Assembly (NCBI GenBank): GCA_036396795.1
Contig: DASWKF010000084.1
Span: 1 to 64,000, forward strand
Direction: 5' to 3'
Length of the DNA stretch: 64,000 nt
DNA from: JAHEEM01 sp036396795
GTDB lineage: Bacteria > Pseudomonadota > Gammaproteobacteria > Steroidobacterales > Rariloculaceae
Part shown: positions 32,501-39,855 of the stretch, piece by piece
How positions within the stretch are numbered: the stretch's first letter is position 1
Layout: the number at the start of each line of letters is the position of its first letter
Translations under genes and position numbers: made by a program
Notes under the pieces: model-generated
The model's database searches: none
Told to the model about the DNA's origin: nothing
The model's input: the letters and a program-made list of their open reading frames with translations, nothing else

Positions 32501-32817
32501 GCAAGCAGGGCGGGCACCGCCAATGCCGACGCGGCGATGGCGGCTTCGAGCAAACCGTAGGTCCAGACGGGGCGTGCAATACGCGCGACCAGCCTGGCCG
32601 CGAGCCCCGCGCCGCCGGCCAGTCCGCCCATGTGGGCGGTCAAGACCGCGGCAACGGCGATCTCGCCGCTGCCGAAAACGACGGAGAACTGCCGCAGCCA
32701 GGCGATCTGATACAGCATCGCGGCGAACCCGGACATGAAGAAACAGCAATGCAGGCCGACGCCGACGAGCCTCGTGTGCTGCTTGGAAATGGTATTGCCG
32801 GAAGCGGCTGTGGCCAT
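29557..32817 (-). CDS. Fused transporter-like/spermidine-synthase-like protein with C-terminal TPR region
   Basis: A 1086-residue fusion. The first 480 or so residues form about a dozen membrane helices (MFS-like, as in the fused spermidine synthase family). The middle (about 500-760) is a class I methyltransferase fold with a SAM-type loop GLGGGVALEG and VIELEPEVVEAN. The last 200 residues look like TPR helices (AQARYYSIARNLAQLAQG and similar). The acidic residues that define aminopropyl transfer in true spermidine synthase (DSSDP) are replaced by SQLSHPW, so polyamine synthesis is unlikely. Function unknown; membrane-bound. Confidence 0.8.
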   Translation of the reverse strand: MATAASGNTISKQHTRLVGVGLHCCFFMSGFAAMLYQIAWLRQFSVVFGSGEIAVAAVLTAHMGGLAGGAGLAARLVARIARPVWTYGLLEAAIAASALAVPALLATAMSIYVWLSGDQASPPTAAALGQPLFLLIVALPVLAVPTALMGATLPLLTRFAVRLDRDIGPKVAWLYGLNALGAAAGAVVAGFVLLPGAGLMHTMWSGAAINFAIFGVVAGPLRRALGAESATGAGRATAKHGATAADGFFSACIVPWLAGKPGAASAFHQQPAWILPVMLASGAIAFLHEVLWMRLLTHVVGGSITSLATMLAAFLGGIGLGSLFAARLATDRQRAAGAFVVAQLAIALCSVLLFATLGPLLPATRSLAALAAYAAIVMLPSAVLIGATFPLAVRILAKNVAGAGPAAAKIFAWNTAGAGAGAFLAGFVLLPSLGFEGSIKLAAIANCALALWAAAVIARPRVATLGAAAGGVLLSVFAYHPSRPDAVVSSTGFPLGYAADTAEIFYGVGRSATVLVVQENEVYYLRASGLPEGSVTAKGSPPMQGGEKWLAALPVAARPNAETMLLIGLGGGVALEGAPPSLRSIDVIELEPEVVEANRALADNRDRDPLQDQRVTLIINDARNALRLTSKRYDAIVSQLSHPWTSASSHLFTRDFLIEAKTHLTENGVFVQWIDSEFVDAAALRSMAATLASAFGNVRLYHPSSQMLAFLASDGEIEPEMQIAGTGEPITDDVMHYSRMGMNGVEDLIAALVVDEDSMESFADGATVSTDDNLLLATRSRSRADGLTRSELGELFRIHDPLRRRDSWIFSRLANRIDYGYVARKLILLGQQARVAQLAEAHPDASTRSLIVGLLYAARGDTTQANAAYLSALERNPANAQARYYSIARNLAQLAQGSAEGTVVERAQGLPVSAAAVIQGWQFAQQQDWQSLAQIDGVLGRAGVTDAWYPDATRLRVEWRSKVTSDLESYAFDALRLIDRAILIEPDRNSYLLRAAIGIALQDGGVTTESSRQVVRLVRESLQQAHASGALVSQRELLVMKQNLAAIVTSLRGDLVAAGRRRAEAVSRDANALIRYIDSVLPPPEE

Positions 32818-32869
32818 TCTTAACTGTTCCGCGTCGATCTAGGGCCGGAGCCGCGGTGGTCGCCGAGTC

Positions 32870-33553
32870 TCAGCGGCGTATTATTGCCCACCAGCGAGCA
32901 ATATTCAGCAGGCTCATGAGCGAAGCGGCCACGTAGGTCAACGCGGCGGCGGTGAGAATTCGGCGTGCCCGCGGCTCGTCTCCGTTCAGCAGCACGCCTC
33001 GCTCCCTGAGCAGCGGCAGCGCACGCGAGAAGCTCGCGTCGAATTCCGTCGGCAGCGTCAACAGGTGGATGACGGTGCCGGTGCCGAGCGTTGCGAGCCC
33101 GCCCAAAAACGTCACCAGGCCGACGAAGGGGATCCGCGACAAGGCCACGGTGAACGGCGCCAGCAGAAGCAGGCCTGCGCCGAGCTTCTCGATCGGCCTC
33201 ACCCAGAGCACCAGACGAGTCCTCCATTGGAGCGGTCGAAAGCCCAGAGCGTCCTGATAGGCGTGGCCGACCTCGTGCGCGGCGACGGTGATCGCGGTCA
33301 GGGAGCGGCCGTCGAAGTTTCCGGGAGACAATCTGACGGCTTTGGTCGTCGGATCGTAGTGGTCGCCCTGGTCGGCGGATTCGACGCGGACCCAGCCGAG
33401 TTCGATGCTGTCCAGCAGACGGCGCGCGAGCTCGCCGCCGGTGTAGGGATAGCGATCGCGCGGCAGGCTGTAGCGGGCGAGCACGGCCTTGACCCAAAGC
33501 CCGGGCCCGACGATCAGCCCGAGGAACAAGATCAGAAGTATCACGATAGACAT
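32870..33553 (-). CDS. Membrane zinc metallopeptidase, Zn_peptidase_2 (YugP-like) family
   Basis: A 227-residue membrane protein with HEVGH at 93-97, the zinc site of the neutral zinc metallopeptidase family related to Bacillus YugP. An N-terminal helix (1-25) and two or three further helices flank it. The conserved opening of the domain, VRVESADQGDHYDPTTKAVRLSP, is present. The start was set at MSIVILLILF, since the longer frame extends into the neighbouring gene. Physiological substrates of the family are not established. Confidence 0.85.
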   Translation of the reverse strand: MSIVILLILFLGLIVGPGLWVKAVLARYSLPRDRYPYTGGELARRLLDSIELGWVRVESADQGDHYDPTTKAVRLSPGNFDGRSLTAITVAAHEVGHAYQDALGFRPLQWRTRLVLWVRPIEKLGAGLLLLAPFTVALSRIPFVGLVTFLGGLATLGTGTVIHLLTLPTEFDASFSRALPLLRERGVLLNGDEPRARRILTAAALTYVAASLMSLLNIARWWAIIRR

Positions 33554-33588
33554 AGCGGCGAGCCGTGACGGGCTTCGATCTCGGGAGC

Positions 33589-34092
33589 TCAGCTCTTCGA
33601 GCTCACCAGCAGCTGGTGGAACAAGCTCGATTCTCTCTTGAAGAAGCCTTGGGTATGAAAAGAGTCCGGCAGTTGCAGTAGCTCGTAGTCGAGGTGATGA
33701 CAGATTTCGTGGAGGATCGTTCGCAAGAAGGTTCGAAAGGCGACGGTCCGCTTGTGGCGCGCCGTTCGCATCCAAACGCTGATGCGCGCGCGGCTGCGGC
33801 CTTCCGGTCGTTCGTAGAGCCCGTGCAGCTCGCCCCAATCATGGCTGGGGCGAACGGCCAGCACCTTTAGGGCCACCGGCGCCAGGCCCAGGTCGGCCAG
33901 CAGCCCATCCGTCAGCTCCCGCGCGGCAAGCTCGACGGCGGCACGGTGCTCCACGGCCAGCGCCTGCCCGAGACGCCGCACCGCGGGATGCAATATTTGC
34001 GGCTCGTGAAGCGCGACCCGCTCGACGGCCTCGCTGCGACGATAAATGGCCTGGTTGGCTTTATTGAGGCGCGCGTAGTACGCGTAGGGCAT
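33589..34092 (-). CDS. HExxH-containing hypothetical protein, SprT/peptidase-like
   Basis: A 167-residue soluble protein with HEICHHLDYELLQLPDSFHTQGF at about 128-150. The HExxH zinc motif and later His suggest a minimal metallopeptidase. A basic mid-section (RSRARISVWMRTARHKRTVAFRTF) precedes it. No signal peptide. It is 13 bases after the YqgE-like gene and 35 bases before the membrane peptidase gene in the same direction. I do not recognise a named family; a SprT-like or DUF-type role is possible. Confidence 0.65.
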   Translation of the reverse strand: MPYAYYARLNKANQAIYRRSEAVERVALHEPQILHPAVRRLGQALAVEHRAAVELAARELTDGLLADLGLAPVALKVLAVRPSHDWGELHGLYERPEGRSRARISVWMRTARHKRTVAFRTFLRTILHEICHHLDYELLQLPDSFHTQGFFKRESSLFHQLLVSSKS

Positions 34093-34105
34093 GCCGAGGC
34101 GGTTA

Positions 34106-34753
34106 CTATTGCGGGCGCGGCGCGATGCTGGTCTCGATTTCGGCGGCGGTGCGGCTCGACGTGTCGGCGGCGGAGCTCGTGCGGGCTCTCATCTCGGCGC
34201 CGGACACGGCGAGCTGGCCCCAGAGCGCGAGAGGCTGCTCGCTGAAGATGCGCTCCGCGCTGGCCGAGACGACGCGCCAACTGCCTGCTTCGATCTCCTC
34301 GTCGAGCTGTCCGGGTCCCCAGCTCGCGTGCCCTGCGTAAAAACGCATGACCTCGTCGGTGGTGGCGTCCACGCGCTGCTCGAGAAACTCGAGATTGGTG
34401 CTGGCGTAGATGTCCTCGAGCAGGGGCTCGGCCTGCGGCTCGGACGACTCGGCTCCACGGCTCAAAACCAGGACATTGGCCTGCGCAAGCGGCCCACCGT
34501 GGAAGATCCTTCCCCGGTAGCGTTGCATGTAGGGCAGCCCCGGAAAGAGCTGCGCGGCCGACACCCAGGTCGGGCGGTTGATCGCGATGCCGATAGCACC
34601 GTCGGTGTCGTAGTGGAGCAGGAGCAGGACCGTCTTCGAGAATCGCGGATCCGGCACGCGCTCGCTGGCGACGAGCAGGGCGCCGCGTTCCTGCGCCGCT
34701 CCGATAAGCGGGGTCAGCGTTAATGCGAGAGCGGCCAGCGTCATTCGGCGTGT
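34106..34753 (-). CDS. Exported YqgE/AlgH family protein
   Basis: A 215-residue member of the YqgE/AlgH (DUF179) family: RGALLVASERVPDPRFSKTVLLLLHYD and GAIGIAINRPT at the start of the domain, FHGGPL, and FYAGHASWGPGQLDEEI near residue 140. Ordinary family members are cytoplasmic and about 185 residues. This one has a hydrophobic N-terminal stretch (LAALALTLTPLIGAAQ) and an Ala/Thr-rich tail. The GTG at 34753 gives an Arg-Arg n-region before the hydrophobic stretch; the ATG at 34744 is the alternative. Confidence 0.82.
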   Translation of the reverse strand, partial: TRRMTLAALALTLTPLIGAAQERGALLVASERVPDPRFSKTVLLLLHYDTDGAIGIAINRPTWVSAAQLFPGLPYMQRYRGRIFHGGPLAQANVLVLSRGAESSEPQAEPLLEDIYASTNLEFLEQRVDATTDEVMRFYAGHASWGPGQLDEEIEAGSWRVVSASAERIFSEQPLALWGQLAVSGAEMRARTSSAADTSSRTAAEIETSIAPRPQ

Positions 34754-34885
34754 CACGAAACCATCATACCTTGATAGCCGTGGCTCGCCCATGACGCTTG
34801 CGGGTCGCGATTCGCCGTCCGGGTCTTGCCTCGCAGTCCAGCGCGGCTATCATCTCGGCCCCGATACACCCGGAGGATCCTGAAG

Positions 34886-35953
34886 GTGGTCCCGAGCAAC
34901 GCGCTGATCGAACCCCCGCGGGGCTTTCGCATGCCCGCCGAATGGATGCGCCATCAGGCAACCTGGATTTCCTGGCCGCACAACTCGGATACCTGGCCCG
35001 GCAAACTGGGCGCGATAGAGGCGCCGATGGTCGCTGTCGTCAGCGCGCTCGCTGTCGTCGAGAGCGTGCATATCAACGTGCTCGATGAAGACCACGCCCG
35101 CTATCTCGAGGGGCTGCTGCGAGGCCGGACGCCTTCGGGGAGCGTGGTACTGCACCGGATCCCGACGAACGATGCATGGTGCCGGGATCACGGGGCGATA
35201 TTTGTAAGCGGCGCCGCCGGCAACGGCCAGGCGCTGCTCGCTTTGAAGTTTGCCTACAACGCCTGGGGCGGAAAGTATCCCCCGTTCGATCTCGATCGAA
35301 CGGTCGCCGAGAAGATGGCGCAAGCTCTGGGAGTGCCGTGGCTGGAGAGCACAATGGTGCTCGAGGGCGGATCGATCGAGGTCAACGGGGACGGAGCGCT
35401 GATGACGACCGAGCAGTGCCTGTTGAATCCGAACAGGAATCCGGGCATGGATCGGGAATCGATGGAACGAATCATGCAACGGGCTTTCGGTGTCGGCGAT
35501 ATCATTTGGCTGGGCGAGGGCATCGAGGGGGACGACACGGACGGGCACATCGACGAGTTGAGCCGCTTCGTCTCGCGGCAGAGCGTCGTTACCGCGGTCG
35601 AGCCGAATCGCTCCGATCCCAACCATGCGCCCTTGCAGGCGAATCGTCGACGTCTCGAGGAAGCCAGGCTCGGCGGCGGCCGACTCGAAATCCTCGACCT
35701 GCCCATGCCCGAGCCGATCTACTATCGGGGAGAACGATTGCCCGCGAGCTACGCGAACTACTACGTCGCCAACGAGATCGTGCTCGTTCCCGCTTTCGGC
35801 GTGCCCCAGGATCGAAGCGCGATCTCCATCTTGTCGAGTTGTTTCCCGGATAGGCGCATGCTGTCGATCGACTGCCGGGATCTCGTCGTCGGCCTCGGGG
35901 GGCTCCATTGCCTGACTCAGCAAGTGCCGGCCGGGGCGCTCGGGTTGTCCTAG
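34886..35953 (+). CDS. aguA: Agmatine deiminase
   Basis: A 355-residue enzyme converting agmatine to N-carbamoylputrescine. Family blocks include AEWMRHQATWISWPHN, TNDAWCRDHGAIFV, LEGGSIEVNGDG, DGHIDELSRFV and the nucleophile cysteine in GLGGLHCLTQQVP near the C-terminus. A GTG at 34886 behind CGGAGGA is preferred over the upstream ATG, which would add an unmatched basic extension. First gene of a four-gene polyamine operon with speA and aguB. Confidence 0.95.
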   Translation: MVPSNALIEPPRGFRMPAEWMRHQATWISWPHNSDTWPGKLGAIEAPMVAVVSALAVVESVHINVLDEDHARYLEGLLRGRTPSGSVVLHRIPTNDAWCRDHGAIFVSGAAGNGQALLALKFAYNAWGGKYPPFDLDRTVAEKMAQALGVPWLESTMVLEGGSIEVNGDGALMTTEQCLLNPNRNPGMDRESMERIMQRAFGVGDIIWLGEGIEGDDTDGHIDELSRFVSRQSVVTAVEPNRSDPNHAPLQANRRRLEEARLGGGRLEILDLPMPEPIYYRGERLPASYANYYVANEIVLVPAFGVPQDRSAISILSSCFPDRRMLSIDCRDLVVGLGGLHCLTQQVPAGALGLS

Positions 35954-36000
35954 CGCGCCGCTTTCCCTACTCTTGTCGGCATTTCAAGGCGGGAACACCA

Positions 36001-36972
36001 TTGGCAGCCATTCGCGACTTCGTCCGTTACCACTTCAGGCATTTCAACAGCGCCGCACTGGTGGATGCTGCGGAGGGCTACAACCGCCATCTGGCCGACG
36101 GCGGTTCGATGTTGGTGACGCTGGCGGGTGCGATGAGCACGGCGGAGTTGGGTTTGACGCTCGCGGAAATGATCCGCCGCGGGAAGGTGCATGCGATCAG
36201 CTGCACGGGCGCCAATCTCGAGGAAGATCTGTTCAACCTCGTTGCCCACGATCACTACGTCCGCATTCCCAACTACCGGCACCTGACGCCCGAGCAGGAG
36301 GAAGCCTTGCTCGAGCAGCATTTGAACCGGGTAACGGATACGTGTATCCCGGAAGAGGAGGCGATGCGCAGGCTCGAGCGTATCGTCGGCGAGCAATGGC
36401 GGGCGGCCGACAGAAACGAAGAGCGGTATCTGCCGCACGAGTTTCTCTATGAAGTTATCAGAGCCGGTGCTTTGGAGCCCTATTATCAGATCGACCCTGC
36501 CGATAGCTGGCTGCTTGCGGCCGCCGAGCAGGATTTGCCGCTATTCGTTCCGGGCTGGGAGGATTCAACGCTCGGCAACATGTACGCCGGCAGGTGTCTC
36601 TCCGGCGAGATCAGGAACGCCACGACGGTTCGCTCCGGCATCGAATACATGGTCAAGCTGGCCAATTGGTATATCGAGACGACACAAAGCCGCTCGATCG
36701 GCTTCTTTCAGATCGGCGGCGGAATTGCGGGCGATTTTCCGATCTGTGTCGTGCCGATGCTCGAGCAGGACCTGCTCATGGACGACGTGCGGCGCTGGGG
36801 CTATTTTTGCCAGATCAGCGACGCGACGACGAGCTACGGCTCCTACTCGGGTGCCGTGCCGAACGAGAAGATCACCTGGGGCAAGCTGTCGGCGGATACG
36901 CCTAAATTCATCATCGAGTCGGACGCAACTATCGTCGCGCCGTTAATCTTCGCCTACGTTATGGATCAATGA
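36001..36972 (+). CDS. Deoxyhypusine synthase family protein (probable homospermidine-type synthase)
   Basis: A protein of about 323 residues of the deoxyhypusine synthase family. It has SGLAM-like VTLAGAMSTAELG, the NAD-binding CTGANLEEDLFN, GFFQIGGGIAGDFPI, and the lysine region EKITWGKL that matches the catalytic Lys of the eukaryotic enzyme. Bacteria have no eIF5A, and relatives act on free polyamines as homospermidine or carboxy-type synthases. Its place between agmatine deiminase and arginine decarboxylase points to putrescine as substrate. The start is uncertain: a TTG at 36001 behind AAGGCGGGA is chosen because homology begins at IRDFVRYHFRHFN. Confidence 0.85.
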   Translation: MAAIRDFVRYHFRHFNSAALVDAAEGYNRHLADGGSMLVTLAGAMSTAELGLTLAEMIRRGKVHAISCTGANLEEDLFNLVAHDHYVRIPNYRHLTPEQEEALLEQHLNRVTDTCIPEEEAMRRLERIVGEQWRAADRNEERYLPHEFLYEVIRAGALEPYYQIDPADSWLLAAAEQDLPLFVPGWEDSTLGNMYAGRCLSGEIRNATTVRSGIEYMVKLANWYIETTQSRSIGFFQIGGGIAGDFPICVVPMLEQDLLMDDVRRWGYFCQISDATTSYGSYSGAVPNEKITWGKLSADTPKFIIESDATIVAPLIFAYVMDQ

Positions 36973-36973
36973 G

Positions 36974-38953
36974 ATGTCCACACAAGCTTTTGATCTGAGC
37001 GCGATCGGCAAGGATTGGTCTGTTGATCAATCGAGAGAGCTCTATCGAGTCTCGAGCTGGGGCGCCCCGTACTTCTCGATCAACGCGGCGGGAAACGTCA
37101 CGGTGCACCCGCTCGACGACGCCACGCTAGGGATCGATCTTTCCGCCGTGATAGCGGAGCTGCGCAAGCGCGGAGTGAATCTGCCGGTGCTGGTGCGATT
37201 CCAGGACATCCTGCGGGCTCAAGTGCGCCGCTTGAACGAAGCGTTTGCGAGCGCGATAGCCGAAGCCGACTACGGCAACGTCTTTCGCGGCGTCTACCCC
37301 ATCAAGGTCAATCAGCTGCACGAGGTCGTCGAGGAAGTGCTCGACGCGGGCCGCGAGTACGGCTTGGGGCTGGAGTGCGGCTCGAAGACCGAGCTCATCG
37401 CCGCGCTGGCGAATTTGCAGGATGACGAGACGCTGCTCGTCTGCAACGGCGTCAAGGATCACACGATACTGTCTTTGATCGTGTCGGCGCAGCAGCTCGG
37501 CAGGAACGTGCTGCCGGTGCTGGAGAGATACTCCGAGTATGTCGCCCTCAAGGCTACAGCCTGGAACAAGGGCTTCATTCCGTATCTCGGCGCGCGCGTC
37601 CGGCTGGCCACATCGGGTTCGGGCCGCTGGGCGGGATCGTCGGGGCTCAACTCGAAGTTCGGGCTGTCGTTGCCGGAGCTCATGCGCCTCATCGACGAGC
37701 TCAAGGCCTCCGATCTGTTGAGCCGGTTGCAGCTGCTGCACTGTCATCTGGGCAGCCAGATTGCGGACATCGCCGTTTTGAAGCAGGCGACCAAAGAGGT
37801 GACGCAGATCTATGCGGAGCTCGTGAAACGCGGAGTCGGCCTGCGCTACCTCGACGTCGGCGGCGGTTTGGGGGTCAACTACGACGAGGGCCAGGTCAAT
37901 TCCGACGCCGGTATCAACTACAGCATGCAGGAATACGCCAACGCGGTCGTCTTTACCGTGAAGGAGGTCTGCGACGCGCAGGACGTCCCAGTTCCAGTTC
38001 TTGTGACCGAGAGCGGCCGCGCAATCACGGCGCAGCATTCGGTGCTTCTCGTGCCGGTGCTGGCGGCTCAGGTGCGCGATGAGCTGCCGGTGAGCACGAC
38101 CTTACCGGAGGATGCTCACGACAGCCTGATCGGGCTCGCCGACATCTTACGGCTCATGCCGGAGCTGCAGAAGCGTCGCGACCTGCTGGAGGCCTTTCAC
38201 GACGCCAAGGAGAGGCAGGAAGAAGTGAGGTCTTTGTTCATGCTCGGTTATCTCGGCCTGGATGATCGAGCATATGCGGACCAGTTGTTCTGGGCGGTTT
38301 GCCGGCAGTTGCTGGAGAGGCTCAAGAAGCTGAGATTGACGCCGGTGCCGCCGGAGGTCACTGAGCTCGAGGAGCTGCTGACCGACCAATACCTGTGCGA
38401 TTTCTCAGTTTTCCAGTCGATGCTCGACCACTGGGCGATCGGGCAGCCTTTTCCGATCATGCCGATCGAGCGTCTCGACGAAAGGCCTGCGCGGCGCGGG
38501 ATACTCGTGGACCTTACCTGCGATTCCGACGGCAAAGTGAGCCATTATATCTCCGCGCATCCGGACAACAGCTTCCTGCCCGTGCATGCGCTCGACGAGA
38601 AGAAGCCGTACTACATGGGATTCTTCCTCATGGGCGCTTACGAGGACATCATGGGAGATGCGCACAATCTTTTCGGCAGGGTCGCCGAGGCGCATGTCTA
38701 CGCCGACGCCGAGGAAGCCGATTTCTTCTGGATCGAGAAGATCATCCCGGGCACCGCCGTGCAGGACATGCTCGCACAGGTGCAGTACTTCCCCAACGAT
38801 CTGCAACGACGCATGAGCGAGATCGTACGCGCCAAGATTCAAGCGGGAGTCGTGCGACCATCGGTCGGAATGGAGATACTGGACCAATACATGGCCTGTT
38901 TTCACCAGAGCACCTATTGCGCCTCCAGCGGTCCGGGGCAGGATCTCGTGTAA
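36974..38953 (+). CDS. speA: Biosynthetic arginine decarboxylase
   Basis: A 659-residue PLP enzyme of the fold-III (SpeA) type that makes agmatine from arginine. The PLP lysine lies in GVYPIKVNQ near 115, and the conserved LHCHLGSQI, YLDVGGGLGVNYD and SESGRAI-type blocks are visible, as is the C-terminal DLTCDSDGK and YYMGFFLMGAYEDIMGD. It begins one base after the synthase stop and shares a TAATG overlap with aguB. Supplies the substrate of the agmatine deiminase two genes upstream. Confidence 0.96.
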   Translation: MSTQAFDLSAIGKDWSVDQSRELYRVSSWGAPYFSINAAGNVTVHPLDDATLGIDLSAVIAELRKRGVNLPVLVRFQDILRAQVRRLNEAFASAIAEADYGNVFRGVYPIKVNQLHEVVEEVLDAGREYGLGLECGSKTELIAALANLQDDETLLVCNGVKDHTILSLIVSAQQLGRNVLPVLERYSEYVALKATAWNKGFIPYLGARVRLATSGSGRWAGSSGLNSKFGLSLPELMRLIDELKASDLLSRLQLLHCHLGSQIADIAVLKQATKEVTQIYAELVKRGVGLRYLDVGGGLGVNYDEGQVNSDAGINYSMQEYANAVVFTVKEVCDAQDVPVPVLVTESGRAITAQHSVLLVPVLAAQVRDELPVSTTLPEDAHDSLIGLADILRLMPELQKRRDLLEAFHDAKERQEEVRSLFMLGYLGLDDRAYADQLFWAVCRQLLERLKKLRLTPVPPEVTELEELLTDQYLCDFSVFQSMLDHWAIGQPFPIMPIERLDERPARRGILVDLTCDSDGKVSHYISAHPDNSFLPVHALDEKKPYYMGFFLMGAYEDIMGDAHNLFGRVAEAHVYADAEEADFFWIEKIIPGTAVQDMLAQVQYFPNDLQRRMSEIVRAKIQAGVVRPSVGMEILDQYMACFHQSTYCASSGPGQDLV

Positions 38954-39855
38954 TGCGCCCCGGGCATCGGTCGCGAGAGCTGATCGTCGGTCTCGTGCAG
39001 ATGGCGATGACCGACAGTCCAGAGGAAAACCTCGAGCACGCGATCGGCATGGTGAAGCAAGCGGCGGACGCGGGCGCTACCCTGGTTTGCCTGCCTGAGC
39101 TGTTTCGCTCCCGTTATTTTTGCCAGGTCGAGGATGCCGCGAGCTTCGGGCTCGCCGAGGCCGTGCCTGGGCCGACCACCGAGAAGCTCGCCGCGCTGGC
39201 CGCCGAGCTCGACGTCGTCCTCGTCGCCAGCTTGTTCGAGCGACGCGCTGCGGGCATCTTTCACAACACGGCGGCCGTGCTCGATGGGCAGCGAGGCTAT
39301 GTAGGGAAGTATCGCAAGATGCACATTCCCGACGATCCTCGCTACTTCGAGAAGTTCTATTTCTCGCCCGGCGACTTGGGCTTCAAGGTGTTCGAGTCAC
39401 GCGCCGGCGCGCTCGGCGTATTGATCTGCTGGGATCAGTGGTATCCCGAAGCGGCGCGGCTTACGGCTCTGATGGGCGCACAACTCTTGCTCTACCCGAC
39501 GGCCATCGGCTGGCATCCCGAGGAGAAGGTCACCCACGGCGAAGCCCAGCACGAGGCCTGGGAGACGATTCAGCGCAGCCACGCCGTCGCCAACGGCTGT
39601 TTCGTCGTCGCCGCCAACCGTGTGGGATTCGAACCGGCGCCGTCGGGCGGCGGTGGAATCGAGTTTTGGGGCCAAAGCTTCGTCGCCGCGCCCGACGGCC
39701 GCGTGCTGGCGCGCGCGCCGGCCGACAAAGAAGCCGTGATGACCGTAAGGATCGATCTCGAAGAGATCGAGACTTCGAGAATCGCTTGGCCTTTCCTCAG
39801 GGACCGGCGCATCGACGCCTACGGCGGCATCAGCGAGCGCTATCTCGACGGCTAG
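38953..39855 (+). CDS. aguB: N-carbamoylputrescine amidase
   Basis: A 300-residue carbon-nitrogen hydrolase that yields putrescine, CO2 and ammonia. The catalytic triad is visible: Glu in LPELFRSRYF, Lys in GKYRKMHIPDDP and Cys in LICWDQWYPEAAR. Length and the YFEKFYFSPGD block match AguB. The ATG overlaps the speA stop codon. With speA and aguA it completes arginine to putrescine; the deoxyhypusine-synthase-like protein is then the consumer. Confidence 0.96.
   Translation: MRPGHRSRELIVGLVQMAMTDSPEENLEHAIGMVKQAADAGATLVCLPELFRSRYFCQVEDAASFGLAEAVPGPTTEKLAALAAELDVVLVASLFERRAAGIFHNTAAVLDGQRGYVGKYRKMHIPDDPRYFEKFYFSPGDLGFKVFESRAGALGVLICWDQWYPEAARLTALMGAQLLLYPTAIGWHPEEKVTHGEAQHEAWETIQRSHAVANGCFVVAANRVGFEPAPSGGGGIEFWGQSFVAAPDGRVLARAPADKEAVMTVRIDLEEIETSRIAWPFLRDRRIDAYGGISERYLDG

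Noticed and set aside
29557..32817. Spermidine synthase (speE) to complete the polyamine pathway
   Set aside because: The catalytic acidic block is replaced and the gene is not in the polyamine operon.
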